A stretch of DNA of 37,915 nucleotides from an uncultured Christensenellaceae bacterium (GTDB taxonomy: Bacteria; Bacillota; Clostridia; Christensenellales; Borkfalkiaceae). Below the pieces are notes generated by a model, which did no database searches, had not been told where the DNA came from, and saw only the letters and a list, made by a program, of their open reading frames with translations. Shown here one piece after another: positions 22,781-30,955 of this stretch. The position numbers were made by a program, and so were the translations under genes. How positions within the stretch are numbered: position 1 is the first letter of the stretch; the number at the start of each line of letters is the position of its first letter. The DNA lies in NCBI GenBank assembly GCA_910587625.1, contig CAJUMW010000009.1:39222-77136 (forward strand), in the 5' to 3' direction.

Positions 22781-25588
22781 ATGAATATTTTGCGAAAGAC
22801 AATAATAGCTGCATTGGCAACGGTATGTGCGGCAGGCGTAGGGCTGGGTATCACGGCTTGCGCGCACGAACACAACTACGGTGAATGGACCGACTTGGTA
22901 AACACCTGTACCGAACATATTCAAATGCGCGTCTGCGCCGACTGCGGCAACGAACAGACTCAGAGTTCGCAGCCTACGGGTCACGTTTTCGAGCAGTGGG
23001 AAGAGTTGTTTGACGACTGCGACGAAGTGGTGTTGCAGCGCGGTTGCACCAAGTGCGATTTTGTCGAAGTCGACTCCAAAAAAAGTGACGGGCACAGCTT
23101 CGGTGAGTGGGAGGTTTTTTTAGATACCTGTACCGAGCGCACTTTAATGCGCGTCTGCGAGGTTTGCGGTGAAGTGCAGTTCAGGGACGCGTTGGCCAAG
23201 GGTCATAACTTCGGGGAGTGGAGCGATTGGGTCGCAAACTGCGACAGGTACATAAAGGTGCGTGTCTGTCAAGACTGTTTCCGTCGGGAATATGAAGAGC
23301 ATGTTCTTGACGGACACAATTACGGAGAATGGGAGACGGTTGTCGACAGTTGCACAAAGCACACCGAAGTTCGCATCTGTCAAAACAATGTGTTGCGCGG
23401 TGACAAGTGGGTGCCCTGCGGAGCCGAACAAACGCGAAACCAAACTCCTAACGGTCACAATATTATAGCCGGCAGATGCGTCGATTGCGGAACGCTCGGC
23501 TATAACGGACAGTCGCTCGAATGGCTCGATAAATACAACTCGAAATACGGCTATGAATATTTCAGACAAAACAAGTATTATGCCGAACAGGCTTTCTATA
23601 ACAGGATAGACGAGCAGGCGCGTATATTCCACGTCAGCAACGTAGACGCGGCTACCGAGGGCGGCGCGCCCACCATTGTTTCGAGAATTGATTTTTCCGA
23701 TTTGGGACTTACAGCCGAGCGTGCGGTAAGCGTGTGGAAGACGTTCAAGGACGACAACCCCCTGTACTATTGGCTGTCTAACAGCGTAACGGTCGAAAAG
23801 GACAGCGCAACGGGCAAGAGCTCTCGCATTATTTTGACCTGCTATACCGAGTACGCTTACGGCTCGGACAGAAGCCAAAAAAATCAACTTATCTATTCAA
23901 AAGTCGAAGAATATACGGCAATGCTCGGTACGGGCGCCAACGCATATTTCAAAGCGCTTGCCTTCCACGATGCAATTATAGAAAAAATCGACTATGCCCG
24001 TGACTCGAGCGGCAAGCCCGAAAGTGCCGCCTGGGCGCACAATATCCTCGGCGTGTTCGAGGAAACGGGGGGCGTATGCGAGGCGTACACCCGCGCATAT
24101 CAGCTACTTTTAAACGTTTCGGGCGTCGAAAACATATGCGTTACGGGTATTGCGGACAACGTCGGACATAGTTGGAACCTTGTCAGGCTTGACGACGGCA
24201 ATTGGTATTGGTGCGATTTGACCTGGGACGACACCCCCGTTTCCAAGTGGGGAATTTCCTATAATTACTTTCTTGTAAACGACCGACAAAAGACGGTTTC
24301 CGAGTTCAACTTCTTGGACAGGCACAAGCCCGACACCCCCGACGGAACGGTTGACGATAAGGGCGTTCACTTTTTGTATTCCCTTCCCGAGCGTTCGGAC
24401 AGCGAATATATCGAGTCGGGTTTGGGCATAAATAAGACGTTCGAAATTGAAAATATGATCTTTGCCGTAGTCGGCTACAATGCAGTACAGTTGATATCAA
24501 CTACGCGCTCGGGCAATGTAAATATACCTGAAACCGTGGCATATGACGGGGTAAACTATAAAATAATTGCCGTAGGCGCAAGAAACGCCGAGGGCGAGGA
24601 AACGTCGGCAAGCGTGTTTGAAAGCGCGGAAAACAAGACTGTTTATATACCTAAAACCGTGCGCTTTATTTGGGACTTTGCGTTAAGCGGAAACGTGACG
24701 GGCATTACTGTCGACCCCGATAACGCTTTGTTTACTTCGGTTGACGGAGTGCTGTTTACGAAATCTATGCGCGTACTTGTAAGTTATCCGTCCGCGAGCT
24801 CAGCACTTGAATACGTAGTTCCCGACTCATGCGAATACGTTGCTTACGGCGCTTTCTCAAATGTTTCGAATCTCAAAAAAGTGACGCTTGGCAGAGTTTT
24901 CAGGGAATTCGGACTTGCTTGCTTCGGCTCTTTCTACGATAACTCGATTAATATTGTCGAGGGTGATTTTTATAGGCTTTACAACGATATGGGGGATAGC
25001 GGAGAGATAGAAATACATTCCGACAACCCCAACTTCAAAAAGACCGATGACGGACTTTACGGCATAACGGGCAACGGGGACAGACTGCTGTATTGGTTCG
25101 ATAAAGACGTTGCCGAGTTTGAAATCAAGGCAGACGTTGTGGAAGTAGTGTGGTATGTTTTCGAAGGATTTACAAATCTTGAAAGAGTAATTGTCGAAGA
25201 GGGCAACGAGCATTTCAAAGCGGTTGACGGAGTGCTTTTTAACAGCACGCTTACGGAAATTATATTCGTCCCCAAAGCTAAAACGGGCAGCTTTACCGTT
25301 CCCGAAACTATTACCAGCATAAGCAGTATGACGGCGCAACACGGCGTATATATGGGCTTTATGTTCAGTAGCCTCGAAGAGGTAATTTTCGGCACCAACG
25401 TGCAGCTTATCGGAATAAACGCGTTTGTCAACTGCCCCAACCTCAAAGCTATACGTTACGGCGGTACGGCTGAAGAATGGCTCAAAATAGAAAAAGCCGA
25501 AAATTGGTGCGCAGGCAGTAAAAACGTTTTGATAAGGTGCACGGACGCAGTGCTCGACAGGGACGGTAACGTTGTCGGCGCGGCTTAA
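22781..25588 (+). CDS. Lipoprotein with Cys/His repeats, transglutaminase-like core and LRR_5 repeats
   Basis: The 935-residue protein starts with a signal sequence and lipobox ITAC, lipid attachment predicted at Cys27. Residues 31-225 are five tandem units, each beginning H-x-[YF]-G-x-W (second unit HVFEQW) and carrying C...R-x-C-x2-C, with a shortened sixth unit at 226. A transglutaminase/protease-like core follows, with Cys433 in GGVCEAYTRAY, His463 in GHSWN and Asp479 in WCDLTWDD; the triad is intact. The C-terminal 350 residues are BspA-type LRRs (VDGVLF, NLERVIVEEGN, YGGTAEEW). It is probably anchored on the outer face of the membrane. Peptide cleavage, transamidation or cell-wall binding are all possible. 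AAGGAA precedes the ATG. dinB follows 11 bases later. Confidence 0.88.
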   Translation: MNILRKTIIAALATVCAAGVGLGITACAHEHNYGEWTDLVNTCTEHIQMRVCADCGNEQTQSSQPTGHVFEQWEELFDDCDEVVLQRGCTKCDFVEVDSKKSDGHSFGEWEVFLDTCTERTLMRVCEVCGEVQFRDALAKGHNFGEWSDWVANCDRYIKVRVCQDCFRREYEEHVLDGHNYGEWETVVDSCTKHTEVRICQNNVLRGDKWVPCGAEQTRNQTPNGHNIIAGRCVDCGTLGYNGQSLEWLDKYNSKYGYEYFRQNKYYAEQAFYNRIDEQARIFHVSNVDAATEGGAPTIVSRIDFSDLGLTAERAVSVWKTFKDDNPLYYWLSNSVTVEKDSATGKSSRIILTCYTEYAYGSDRSQKNQLIYSKVEEYTAMLGTGANAYFKALAFHDAIIEKIDYARDSSGKPESAAWAHNILGVFEETGGVCEAYTRAYQLLLNVSGVENICVTGIADNVGHSWNLVRLDDGNWYWCDLTWDDTPVSKWGISYNYFLVNDRQKTVSEFNFLDRHKPDTPDGTVDDKGVHFLYSLPERSDSEYIESGLGINKTFEIENMIFAVVGYNAVQLISTTRSGNVNIPETVAYDGVNYKIIAVGARNAEGEETSASVFESAENKTVYIPKTVRFIWDFALSGNVTGITVDPDNALFTSVDGVLFTKSMRVLVSYPSASSALEYVVPDSCEYVAYGAFSNVSNLKKVTLGRVFREFGLACFGSFYDNSINIVEGDFYRLYNDMGDSGEIEIHSDNPNFKKTDDGLYGITGNGDRLLYWFDKDVAEFEIKADVVEVVWYVFEGFTNLERVIVEEGNEHFKAVDGVLFNSTLTEIIFVPKAKTGSFTVPETITSISSMTAQHGVYMGFMFSSLEEVIFGTNVQLIGINAFVNCPNLKAIRYGGTAEEWLKIEKAENWCAGSKNVLIRCTDAVLDRDGNVVGAA
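22871..23455 (+). repeat. Five tandem 37-residue Cys/His repeats (protein level)
   Basis: Units begin at residues 31, 68, 105, 142 and 179, each 37 residues apart except the last (47, with an insertion). Consensus features are H-x-[YF]-G-x-W, a Cys about 13 residues later, then R-x-C-x2-C and a closing Gly before the next His. Three Cys and a His per unit suggest a metal or disulfide-stabilised module. Confidence 0.8.
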
Positions 25589-25599
25589 ACACAACTTGT

Positions 25600-26898
25600 A
25601 TGGAAAGGATTGTAATACATTCCGATTTGAATAATTTTTACGCTTCCGTCGAGCGGATTTTAAATCCCGAGCTCGGCGGAAAACCTATTGCCGTGTGCGG
25701 CAGCAAGCAAGAGCGCAAGGGCATAGTTCTTGCAAAGAGCGAGGAGGCAAAGCGCTTCGGCGTAAAGACGGGCGACACCGTTTGGCAGGCTGAAAAAAAG
25801 TGCCCGGGAATAATTATCGTTCCGCCGCATTTCGGGGAATATATGGATTATTCCCGTAAGGTCAAGGCAATTTACGCGCGCTATACCGACCTCATCGAAA
25901 GCTACGGCATTGACGAATGCTGGCTGGATATTACGCACTCAACGCTCATTTTTCCTCCCTTTGAAAACAAGACGACGGAGTGCTGCGGTGAAAAATATTT
26001 TACCGACGAATATCTTACCTTTCTCGGTGACACCATACGCGAAACCGTAAAGCGCGAGCTTGGGCTTACCGTTTCCTGCGGCGTTTCCTTCAACAAAGTT
26101 TTTGCAAAGCTCGGCTCGGATTTGAAAAAACCCGACGGCACAAGCGTAATATCGAAATTGAACTTCAAATCGGTTGTAAACGGCTTGCCCGTCGAAGATT
26201 TGCTGTTTGTAGGTAAGTCCACAAAAAGCAAGCTCGGCGCAATGCGGCTTGGAACTATCGGTAAACTTGCCGCGGCGGACAGGGACTATCTCGTTTCGGT
26301 GTTCGGCAAGGTAGGGGAAACTCTTTCAAGGTTTGCGCGCGGAGAGGACGACGAGGAAGTCAAGCATATGGACGAGCGGCGCGAGTATAAGTCGATAGGC
26401 AATTCCTGCACTTATCCCGACGACGTAACAAGTCTTGAACGCGTCGAACGTTTGCTGTATGTGCTTGCCGAAAGCGTTGCCGCAAGACTTAGGGAAACCG
26501 AGCAGGGGCTTGCGGACACCGTTCATCTCTGGGTAAGGTACGCCGATTTAACCGATTTTTCGGTGCAGAAAAAAGTACGGCACACTGCGCTGTGCAGCGA
26601 AATAGCTAATCATGCCTTCGAGCTATTCAAGTCGAACGTGCGGCAGCCGTTCAAAGTTCGGGCTATGGGCGTGACGGTTTCGGGGTTTGATAACGGATTG
26701 TCGCAAATTACTCTTGACGAAACTTACGGCAAGTACGTAAAACTGTCGCGCGTCGAAAAATGCGTTGATGAAATACGCAAGCGCCACGGCTACGACAAGT
26801 TGCAGCGCGGCATAATTGCGGAAGAGCCGACGCAGATGCGCAACGACATTAAAAACTCGCATCTCATAAAACCCGGTAACTTCGATGACAGAAAATAA
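25600..26898 (+). CDS. dinB: DNA polymerase IV (Y-family translesion polymerase)
   Basis: The 432-residue polymerase has the palm motifs HSDLNNFYASVE with Asp9 and YGIDECWLD with Asp105-Glu106, the catalytic acids. It also shows the SCGVSFNKVFAKLGSDLKKP block and a little-finger domain. It copies past damaged bases with low fidelity. A cysteine-containing insertion (NKTTECCGEKYF) lies after the palm motif. No clear QLxLF-type clamp-binding peptide is seen at the C-terminus. There is no obvious Shine-Dalgarno and no LexA box; the gene begins 11 bases after the lipoprotein gene and seems to share its promoter. Confidence 0.93.
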   Translation: MERIVIHSDLNNFYASVERILNPELGGKPIAVCGSKQERKGIVLAKSEEAKRFGVKTGDTVWQAEKKCPGIIIVPPHFGEYMDYSRKVKAIYARYTDLIESYGIDECWLDITHSTLIFPPFENKTTECCGEKYFTDEYLTFLGDTIRETVKRELGLTVSCGVSFNKVFAKLGSDLKKPDGTSVISKLNFKSVVNGLPVEDLLFVGKSTKSKLGAMRLGTIGKLAAADRDYLVSVFGKVGETLSRFARGEDDEEVKHMDERREYKSIGNSCTYPDDVTSLERVERLLYVLAESVAARLRETEQGLADTVHLWVRYADLTDFSVQKKVRHTALCSEIANHAFELFKSNVRQPFKVRAMGVTVSGFDNGLSQITLDETYGKYVKLSRVEKCVDEIRKRHGYDKLQRGIIAEEPTQMRNDIKNSHLIKPGNFDDRK

Positions 26899-26963
26899 TA
26901 GAGGACAGAAATTAATATAAGTTGTGTTTGTAACCAACATAAAAAACCTTAATGTAATAAAAT

Positions 26964-26994
26964 CGCGCATTAGTTTGACAATGTGCGGTTTTTT
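26964..26994 (+). terminator. Terminator of dinB overlapping the next promoter
   Basis: CGCGCATT (26964-26971) pairs with AATGTGCG (26980-26987), one G-U pair, eight-base loop, followed by GTTTTTT. The -35 TTGACA of the glnN promoter lies mostly in its loop. Confidence 0.72.
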
Positions 26995-27003
26995 ATTTAT
27001 AAT
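26975..27003 (+). promoter_or_regulatory. Consensus sigma-A promoter of glnN
   Basis: TTGACA (26975-26980), a 17-base spacer and TATAAT (26998-27003): a perfect match to both hexamers. The leader of about 60 bases contains a possible hairpin around GCAAA/TTTGC (near 27026-27055), followed by a T-rich stretch, then GAGGTGA before the ATG. Confidence 0.85.
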
Positions 27004-27071
27004 AAAATCGCAAATAAACGCGCATGCAAAATTTCAATTGTTTGCGTTTTAATTATTTTTCGAGGTGAGAG

Positions 27072-29153
27072 ATGAAACTTCCCGAAATGTTCGGCAAAAA
27101 TGTTTTCAACGATTCCGTACAGAAAGAAACTCTGCCCAAAGAGGTGTACTCGGCTCTGAGGGAAACTATCGAGGCGGGCAAACAGCTTGACGTGTCGATA
27201 GCAGGCGCGGTTGCCGCCGCGATGAAGGACTGGGCGGTGTCAAAGGGCGCAACCCATTACACTCATTGGTTTCAGCCTCTGACGGGATTGACGGCGGAAA
27301 AGCACGACAGCTTTATCGAGCCCGACGGCGACAAGGTTATAATGCGGCTCACGGGCAAAAGCCTGATAGTCGGAGAGCCCGACGCGTCCAGCTTCCCCTC
27401 CGGCGGTTCGAGGGCAACTCATATGGCAAGGGGCTACACTGCTTGGGACCCGACTTCTCCGGCTTTCGTAAAGGAAGGCACTCTGTACATACCCACGGTA
27501 TTTGTCTCTTATACGGGAGAAACGCTCGACAAAAAATCCCCGTTGTTGCGCTCAATGACGGCGCTAGACAAACAGGCTAAGCGGGTTTTGAAATGTTTCG
27601 GTATCGATTGCAAAAAAGTCGTGTGCGAAGTGGGACCCGAGCAGGAATATTTCCTTATTCCCGAGGACGAGTACTACGGCAGAAAGGATTTGGTGCTTAC
27701 GGGCAGAACGCTGTTCGGCACGCCCGTCACGCGCGGTCAAGAACTAGAGGACCACTACTTCGGAGTATTGAAACCTAAAATTGCGGAATATATGCGCGAC
27801 TTGGACGAAGAGCTTTGGAGCTACGGCATACTTTCAAAGACAAAGCACAATGAAGTTGCGCCGGCACAGCACGAAATGGCGCCCGTATATTCCTCCACAA
27901 ATACCGCGGTAGATATGAACATGCTCACAATGGAGCTTATGAAGAAGGTTGCCCGTCGGCACGGTCTTGTATGCCTGTTGCACGAAAAGCCGTTCAAAGG
28001 AATAAACGGAAGCGGCAAACACAACAACTGGTCTATTTCTACCGACAGCGGTTTAAATTTGTTAAAGCCCGGAAAAACCCCCGAAACAAACACGCTTTTT
28101 ATGCTTGTTCTCACTGCCGTTATCAAGGCGGTCGACGACTATCAGGGCATACTGCGCGCTTTCGTTGCTTCGGCGGGCAACGACCACAGATTGGGTGCGG
28201 ACGAAGCTCCTCCGGCAATTATTTCGGTATATCTCGGCGATCAGCTCGGCGCGCTCGTCGACAGCATAGTCAAGGGCGAAAACTACGTCCCCAGCAAGAC
28301 GGCAAAGGGTTCGATAGGCGTTCCCGAGTCACCCATTTTCCCCAAGGACGCCACTGACAGAAACAGAACTTCACCTTTCGCTTTTACGGGCAATAAGTTC
28401 GAGTTCAGAATGCTCGGCTCGCAGGCAAACGTTGCCGACGCGAATATCGGACTAAACGCCATTGTTGCCGACGCGTTGTCGGATTTTGCGGACGAGCTTG
28501 AAAACGTAACGGACGTCGAAAGCGCGGCAAACGCAATTATCGCGCGCGAGCTTAAAAAGCATTACAGAATTATTTTCAACCACGACGGCTACGGCCCCGA
28601 GTGGGAGCCCGAAGCTAAAAAGCGCGGACTGTTGAACAACAAAAATACCGCCGACGCGGTACCCGTTCTCTTAGAGGACAAAAATATCGACGTCTTTGTA
28701 AGACAGGGCGTATATACCCGTCAAGAGGCGGTTGCGCGCGCCAACATAAGGCTTGAAAATTATACAAAAATTATCAATATCGAGGCTTTGACTATGGTTG
28801 AAATGGCAAAGCGCGACGTCATACCTGCAGTTTCCTGCTTTATTGCGGAGCTGTGTCAGAACGTTGCTTCAAAACAGGCGGCGTTCGAGGGCATACCCTG
28901 CGAAACGGAGAAAAAGCTTGTAAAGAAGCTTTCGGAATTAAACGACAAGACGAGCGCGGCTATTTCGAGGCTTGAAAAGCATTTAAAGGAAATCGACCAG
29001 GAAAAGGTTATAGAGGCGTCAAAGGCTATGGCGCATATAATTATTCCCGATATGGAGGAGATAAGAAAGTACGTCGACGAAATGGAAACTTTGACTTCGT
29101 CGGATTATTGGCCCTATCCCTCGTACTACGACATACTTTACGGAGTAAAATAA
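27072..29153 (+). CDS. glnN: Glutamine synthetase, type III
   Basis: The 693-residue enzyme makes glutamine from glutamate, ammonia and ATP. It is clearly the long GSIII type found in Bacteroides, cyanobacteria and many Clostridia, not the 440-470 residue GSI. The GSIII start FGKNVFNDSVQKETLPKEVY (8-27) and the signature THYTHWFQPLTG with TAEKHDSF (61-81) are present, as are SGKHNNWSIS and the late NVADANIGLNAIVADAL. It has its own perfect promoter and a GAGGTGA ribosome binding site. No nitrogen regulator gene is adjacent; the short leader could hold control, but no known riboswitch was recognised. Confidence 0.97.
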   Translation: MKLPEMFGKNVFNDSVQKETLPKEVYSALRETIEAGKQLDVSIAGAVAAAMKDWAVSKGATHYTHWFQPLTGLTAEKHDSFIEPDGDKVIMRLTGKSLIVGEPDASSFPSGGSRATHMARGYTAWDPTSPAFVKEGTLYIPTVFVSYTGETLDKKSPLLRSMTALDKQAKRVLKCFGIDCKKVVCEVGPEQEYFLIPEDEYYGRKDLVLTGRTLFGTPVTRGQELEDHYFGVLKPKIAEYMRDLDEELWSYGILSKTKHNEVAPAQHEMAPVYSSTNTAVDMNMLTMELMKKVARRHGLVCLLHEKPFKGINGSGKHNNWSISTDSGLNLLKPGKTPETNTLFMLVLTAVIKAVDDYQGILRAFVASAGNDHRLGADEAPPAIISVYLGDQLGALVDSIVKGENYVPSKTAKGSIGVPESPIFPKDATDRNRTSPFAFTGNKFEFRMLGSQANVADANIGLNAIVADALSDFADELENVTDVESAANAIIARELKKHYRIIFNHDGYGPEWEPEAKKRGLLNNKNTADAVPVLLEDKNIDVFVRQGVYTRQEAVARANIRLENYTKIINIEALTMVEMAKRDVIPAVSCFIAELCQNVASKQAAFEGIPCETEKKLVKKLSELNDKTSAAISRLEKHLKEIDQEKVIEASKAMAHIIIPDMEEIRKYVDEMETLTSSDYWPYPSYYDILYGVK

Positions 29154-29160
29154 AAAGCGA

Positions 29161-29193
29161 CCGCGCGGCAGTAAAGCCGCGCGGATTATTTTT
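29161..29193 (+). terminator. Intrinsic terminator of glnN
   Basis: CCGCGCGGC (29161-29169) pairs with GCCGCGCGG (29176-29184), nine bases with a six-base loop, followed by ATTATTTTT. Confidence 0.82.
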
Positions 29194-29227
29194 ATAACGC
29201 ATAAAACCGATTAGTTGGAATTTTGTG

Positions 29228-29256
29228 TTTACAAAACAAATTTTAAGTGCTATAAT
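29228..29256 (+). promoter_or_regulatory. Sigma-A promoter placed directly before the ClC start codon
   Basis: TTTACA (29228-29233), a 17-base spacer and TATAAT (29251-29256) with an extended TGC. The ATG at 29267 is only 11 bases after the -10, so the transcript would be almost leaderless. Confidence 0.8.
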
Positions 29257-29266
29257 TTAAAACCGT

Positions 29267-30886
29267 ATGAAAAAGAATTGGAAGTTGTTTTTGGATAACG
29301 CGCTCAATCTGTTTTGTATGAGCGTCATTACGGGACTTTTTGCCGGGGTTGTCGTCACGCTGTACAACATTTGTATGTCTTTGGGAGAAAAAACCGCAAC
29401 CAACTACTACGCGTTGCTCTTGCAAAATCCGGCGTTTATTCCGCTTTTGTTTGTCGGGCTTGCCGCCGGCGCAATAGTTATAGGCACGGTAGTGCGGTTT
29501 GTTCCTATGATACGCGGCAGCGGTATTCCGCAAATCGAGGGCGCGGCGCGCGGCGTAATAAGGTTCAAGTGGTACGTAACTATGTGCTCTATGTTTGCCG
29601 CTTCGCTTGCCTGTGTGTTTATGGGCTATCCTGCAGGCGCCGAGGGACCTTCGCTTGAAATAGGCGGCTGCTGCGGTGCGGCTACGGGCACGCTGTTAAA
29701 GCGCAATCATATGACGAAAAGATTGCAGATAGCTTCGGGCGCAAGCTCGGGTCTTGCCGTTGCGTTCAACGCTCCCATTACGGGCGTCGTGTTTGCTCTG
29801 GAAGAAGCCTTTCGTTCGTTTTCTCCGCAAGTGTTCATATGCGCAACAATCAGTGTAATAGTTTCGCTTGTCACTCGAAATGCAATTCGTCCTGCGCTCA
29901 GCCTCGGCGGATACGAGTTCGGTGTGGGCTTTGCCTTCGAGGGCTTTGTTTTTCACGACTTCGACGGTATGGCTTATCTATATCTCGTCATTGCCGCGAT
30001 AATTACTTCGCTTTTGGGCGTCGGGTTTTATCACTCTGTGTTCGGGCTTAAAAAAGTATTCAAGCGCATAACTTTTCTCAATAAAACGGGCAAATATATA
30101 ATTCCGTTCGTGCTTGCCGGCGCGTTCGGACTGATAACTTTGTACTCTATCGGAGGGGGGCATTCCTTCATTCATTCAATCGCTACGGGCGGTTCCGGGG
30201 AAATTACCGTTGAGCAGGTGTTTGAAATCGGGCTTGTAGGCAGCCTCGTAGTTGTGCTCATATGCAGGTTTATTCTCTCGGTAATGTCAATGAGCTGCGG
30301 AATACCATGCGGCGTGTTTATACCCATGCTGTCAATAGGCGCAGGCTGCGGCGCGCTTATGTCGGTGCTGTTTCAAGGCTTGGGCATGAGCGGCGCGGTA
30401 AGCGACTACTTTGTCATAATCTGTATGGCAACCTTCTTTACCTGCGTTGTCAAAGCTCCTATTACCGGTATCGTAATGGTATTTGAGCTTACGGGGCAGT
30501 TTGTGAATTTTCTTCCCGCAATCATCGGCATTGCCATAGGGCTTATTGTCGGTATGCTGTTCAAAACGGACGCAATCTACGAAAAGAGTCTTGAAGGGTT
30601 TATTGCCGAAGAAAAGATTTATAAAAACTTTACAAAGATTACCTGGACTGCGAAGGTGCTTTCCGGCAGTAAAGCCGCCGAAAAACCCGTGCGCGAAATT
30701 ACATGGCCTGCTAACGGACTTATCGTATCGATAGTGTCCGTCGAGGGGGAACTGTCCGTTCCCGACGGAGAAACCGTGCTTAAAAGCGGAGATACTTTGA
30801 CCTTTGTCTGCGAAACCGACGACGAGGCGGAAATTTCTCAGTATCTTGCGTCGATAGTCGGCGAACAGAATTTCGAAACAAAATAA
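29267..30886 (+). CDS. ClC-family chloride/proton exchanger with TrkA_C domain
   Basis: The 539-residue membrane protein has the three ClC filter motifs: GSGIP at 84-88, GAEGP at 124-128 with the gating Glu126, and GIPCGVFIP further on. The Glu pair at 179-180 (ALEEAF) matches the inner proton glutamate of Escherichia coli ClC, favouring H+/Cl- exchange over a channel. It is not the fluoride type. About ten or more hydrophobic segments span 12-430, then a cytoplasmic TrkA_C/RCK_C-like domain (about 475-530, LIVSIVSVEGEL) follows. There is no Shine-Dalgarno, and the promoter lies immediately upstream. It may serve acid resistance or ion balance. Confidence 0.93.
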   Translation: MKKNWKLFLDNALNLFCMSVITGLFAGVVVTLYNICMSLGEKTATNYYALLLQNPAFIPLLFVGLAAGAIVIGTVVRFVPMIRGSGIPQIEGAARGVIRFKWYVTMCSMFAASLACVFMGYPAGAEGPSLEIGGCCGAATGTLLKRNHMTKRLQIASGASSGLAVAFNAPITGVVFALEEAFRSFSPQVFICATISVIVSLVTRNAIRPALSLGGYEFGVGFAFEGFVFHDFDGMAYLYLVIAAIITSLLGVGFYHSVFGLKKVFKRITFLNKTGKYIIPFVLAGAFGLITLYSIGGGHSFIHSIATGGSGEITVEQVFEIGLVGSLVVVLICRFILSVMSMSCGIPCGVFIPMLSIGAGCGALMSVLFQGLGMSGAVSDYFVIICMATFFTCVVKAPITGIVMVFELTGQFVNFLPAIIGIAIGLIVGMLFKTDAIYEKSLEGFIAEEKIYKNFTKITWTAKVLSGSKAAEKPVREITWPANGLIVSIVSVEGELSVPDGETVLKSGDTLTFVCETDDEAEISQYLASIVGEQNFETK

Positions 30887-30887
30887 C

Positions 30888-30916
30888 TTGACTATCGGGC
30901 TTTAAAATATTATACT
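30888..30916 (+). promoter_or_regulatory. Sigma-A promoter of purA
   Basis: TTGACT (30888-30893), a 17-base spacer and TATACT (30911-30916). It begins one base after the ClC stop codon. Confidence 0.78.
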
Positions 30917-30955
30917 ATAGACGAAAATAATTTAACGGTGGGAAATAAAAACAAA

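Noticed and set aside
24857..25594. A 245-codon open frame antisense to the lipoprotein gene
   Set aside because: Its sequence has no recognisable domain, and the plus strand carries a clear LRR coding signal with signal peptide and promoter.
26997..27071. Possible riboswitch in the glnN leader
   Set aside because: Only a short bulged hairpin is visible; there is no room for the two-domain structure of a known glutamine riboswitch and no recognised core motif.
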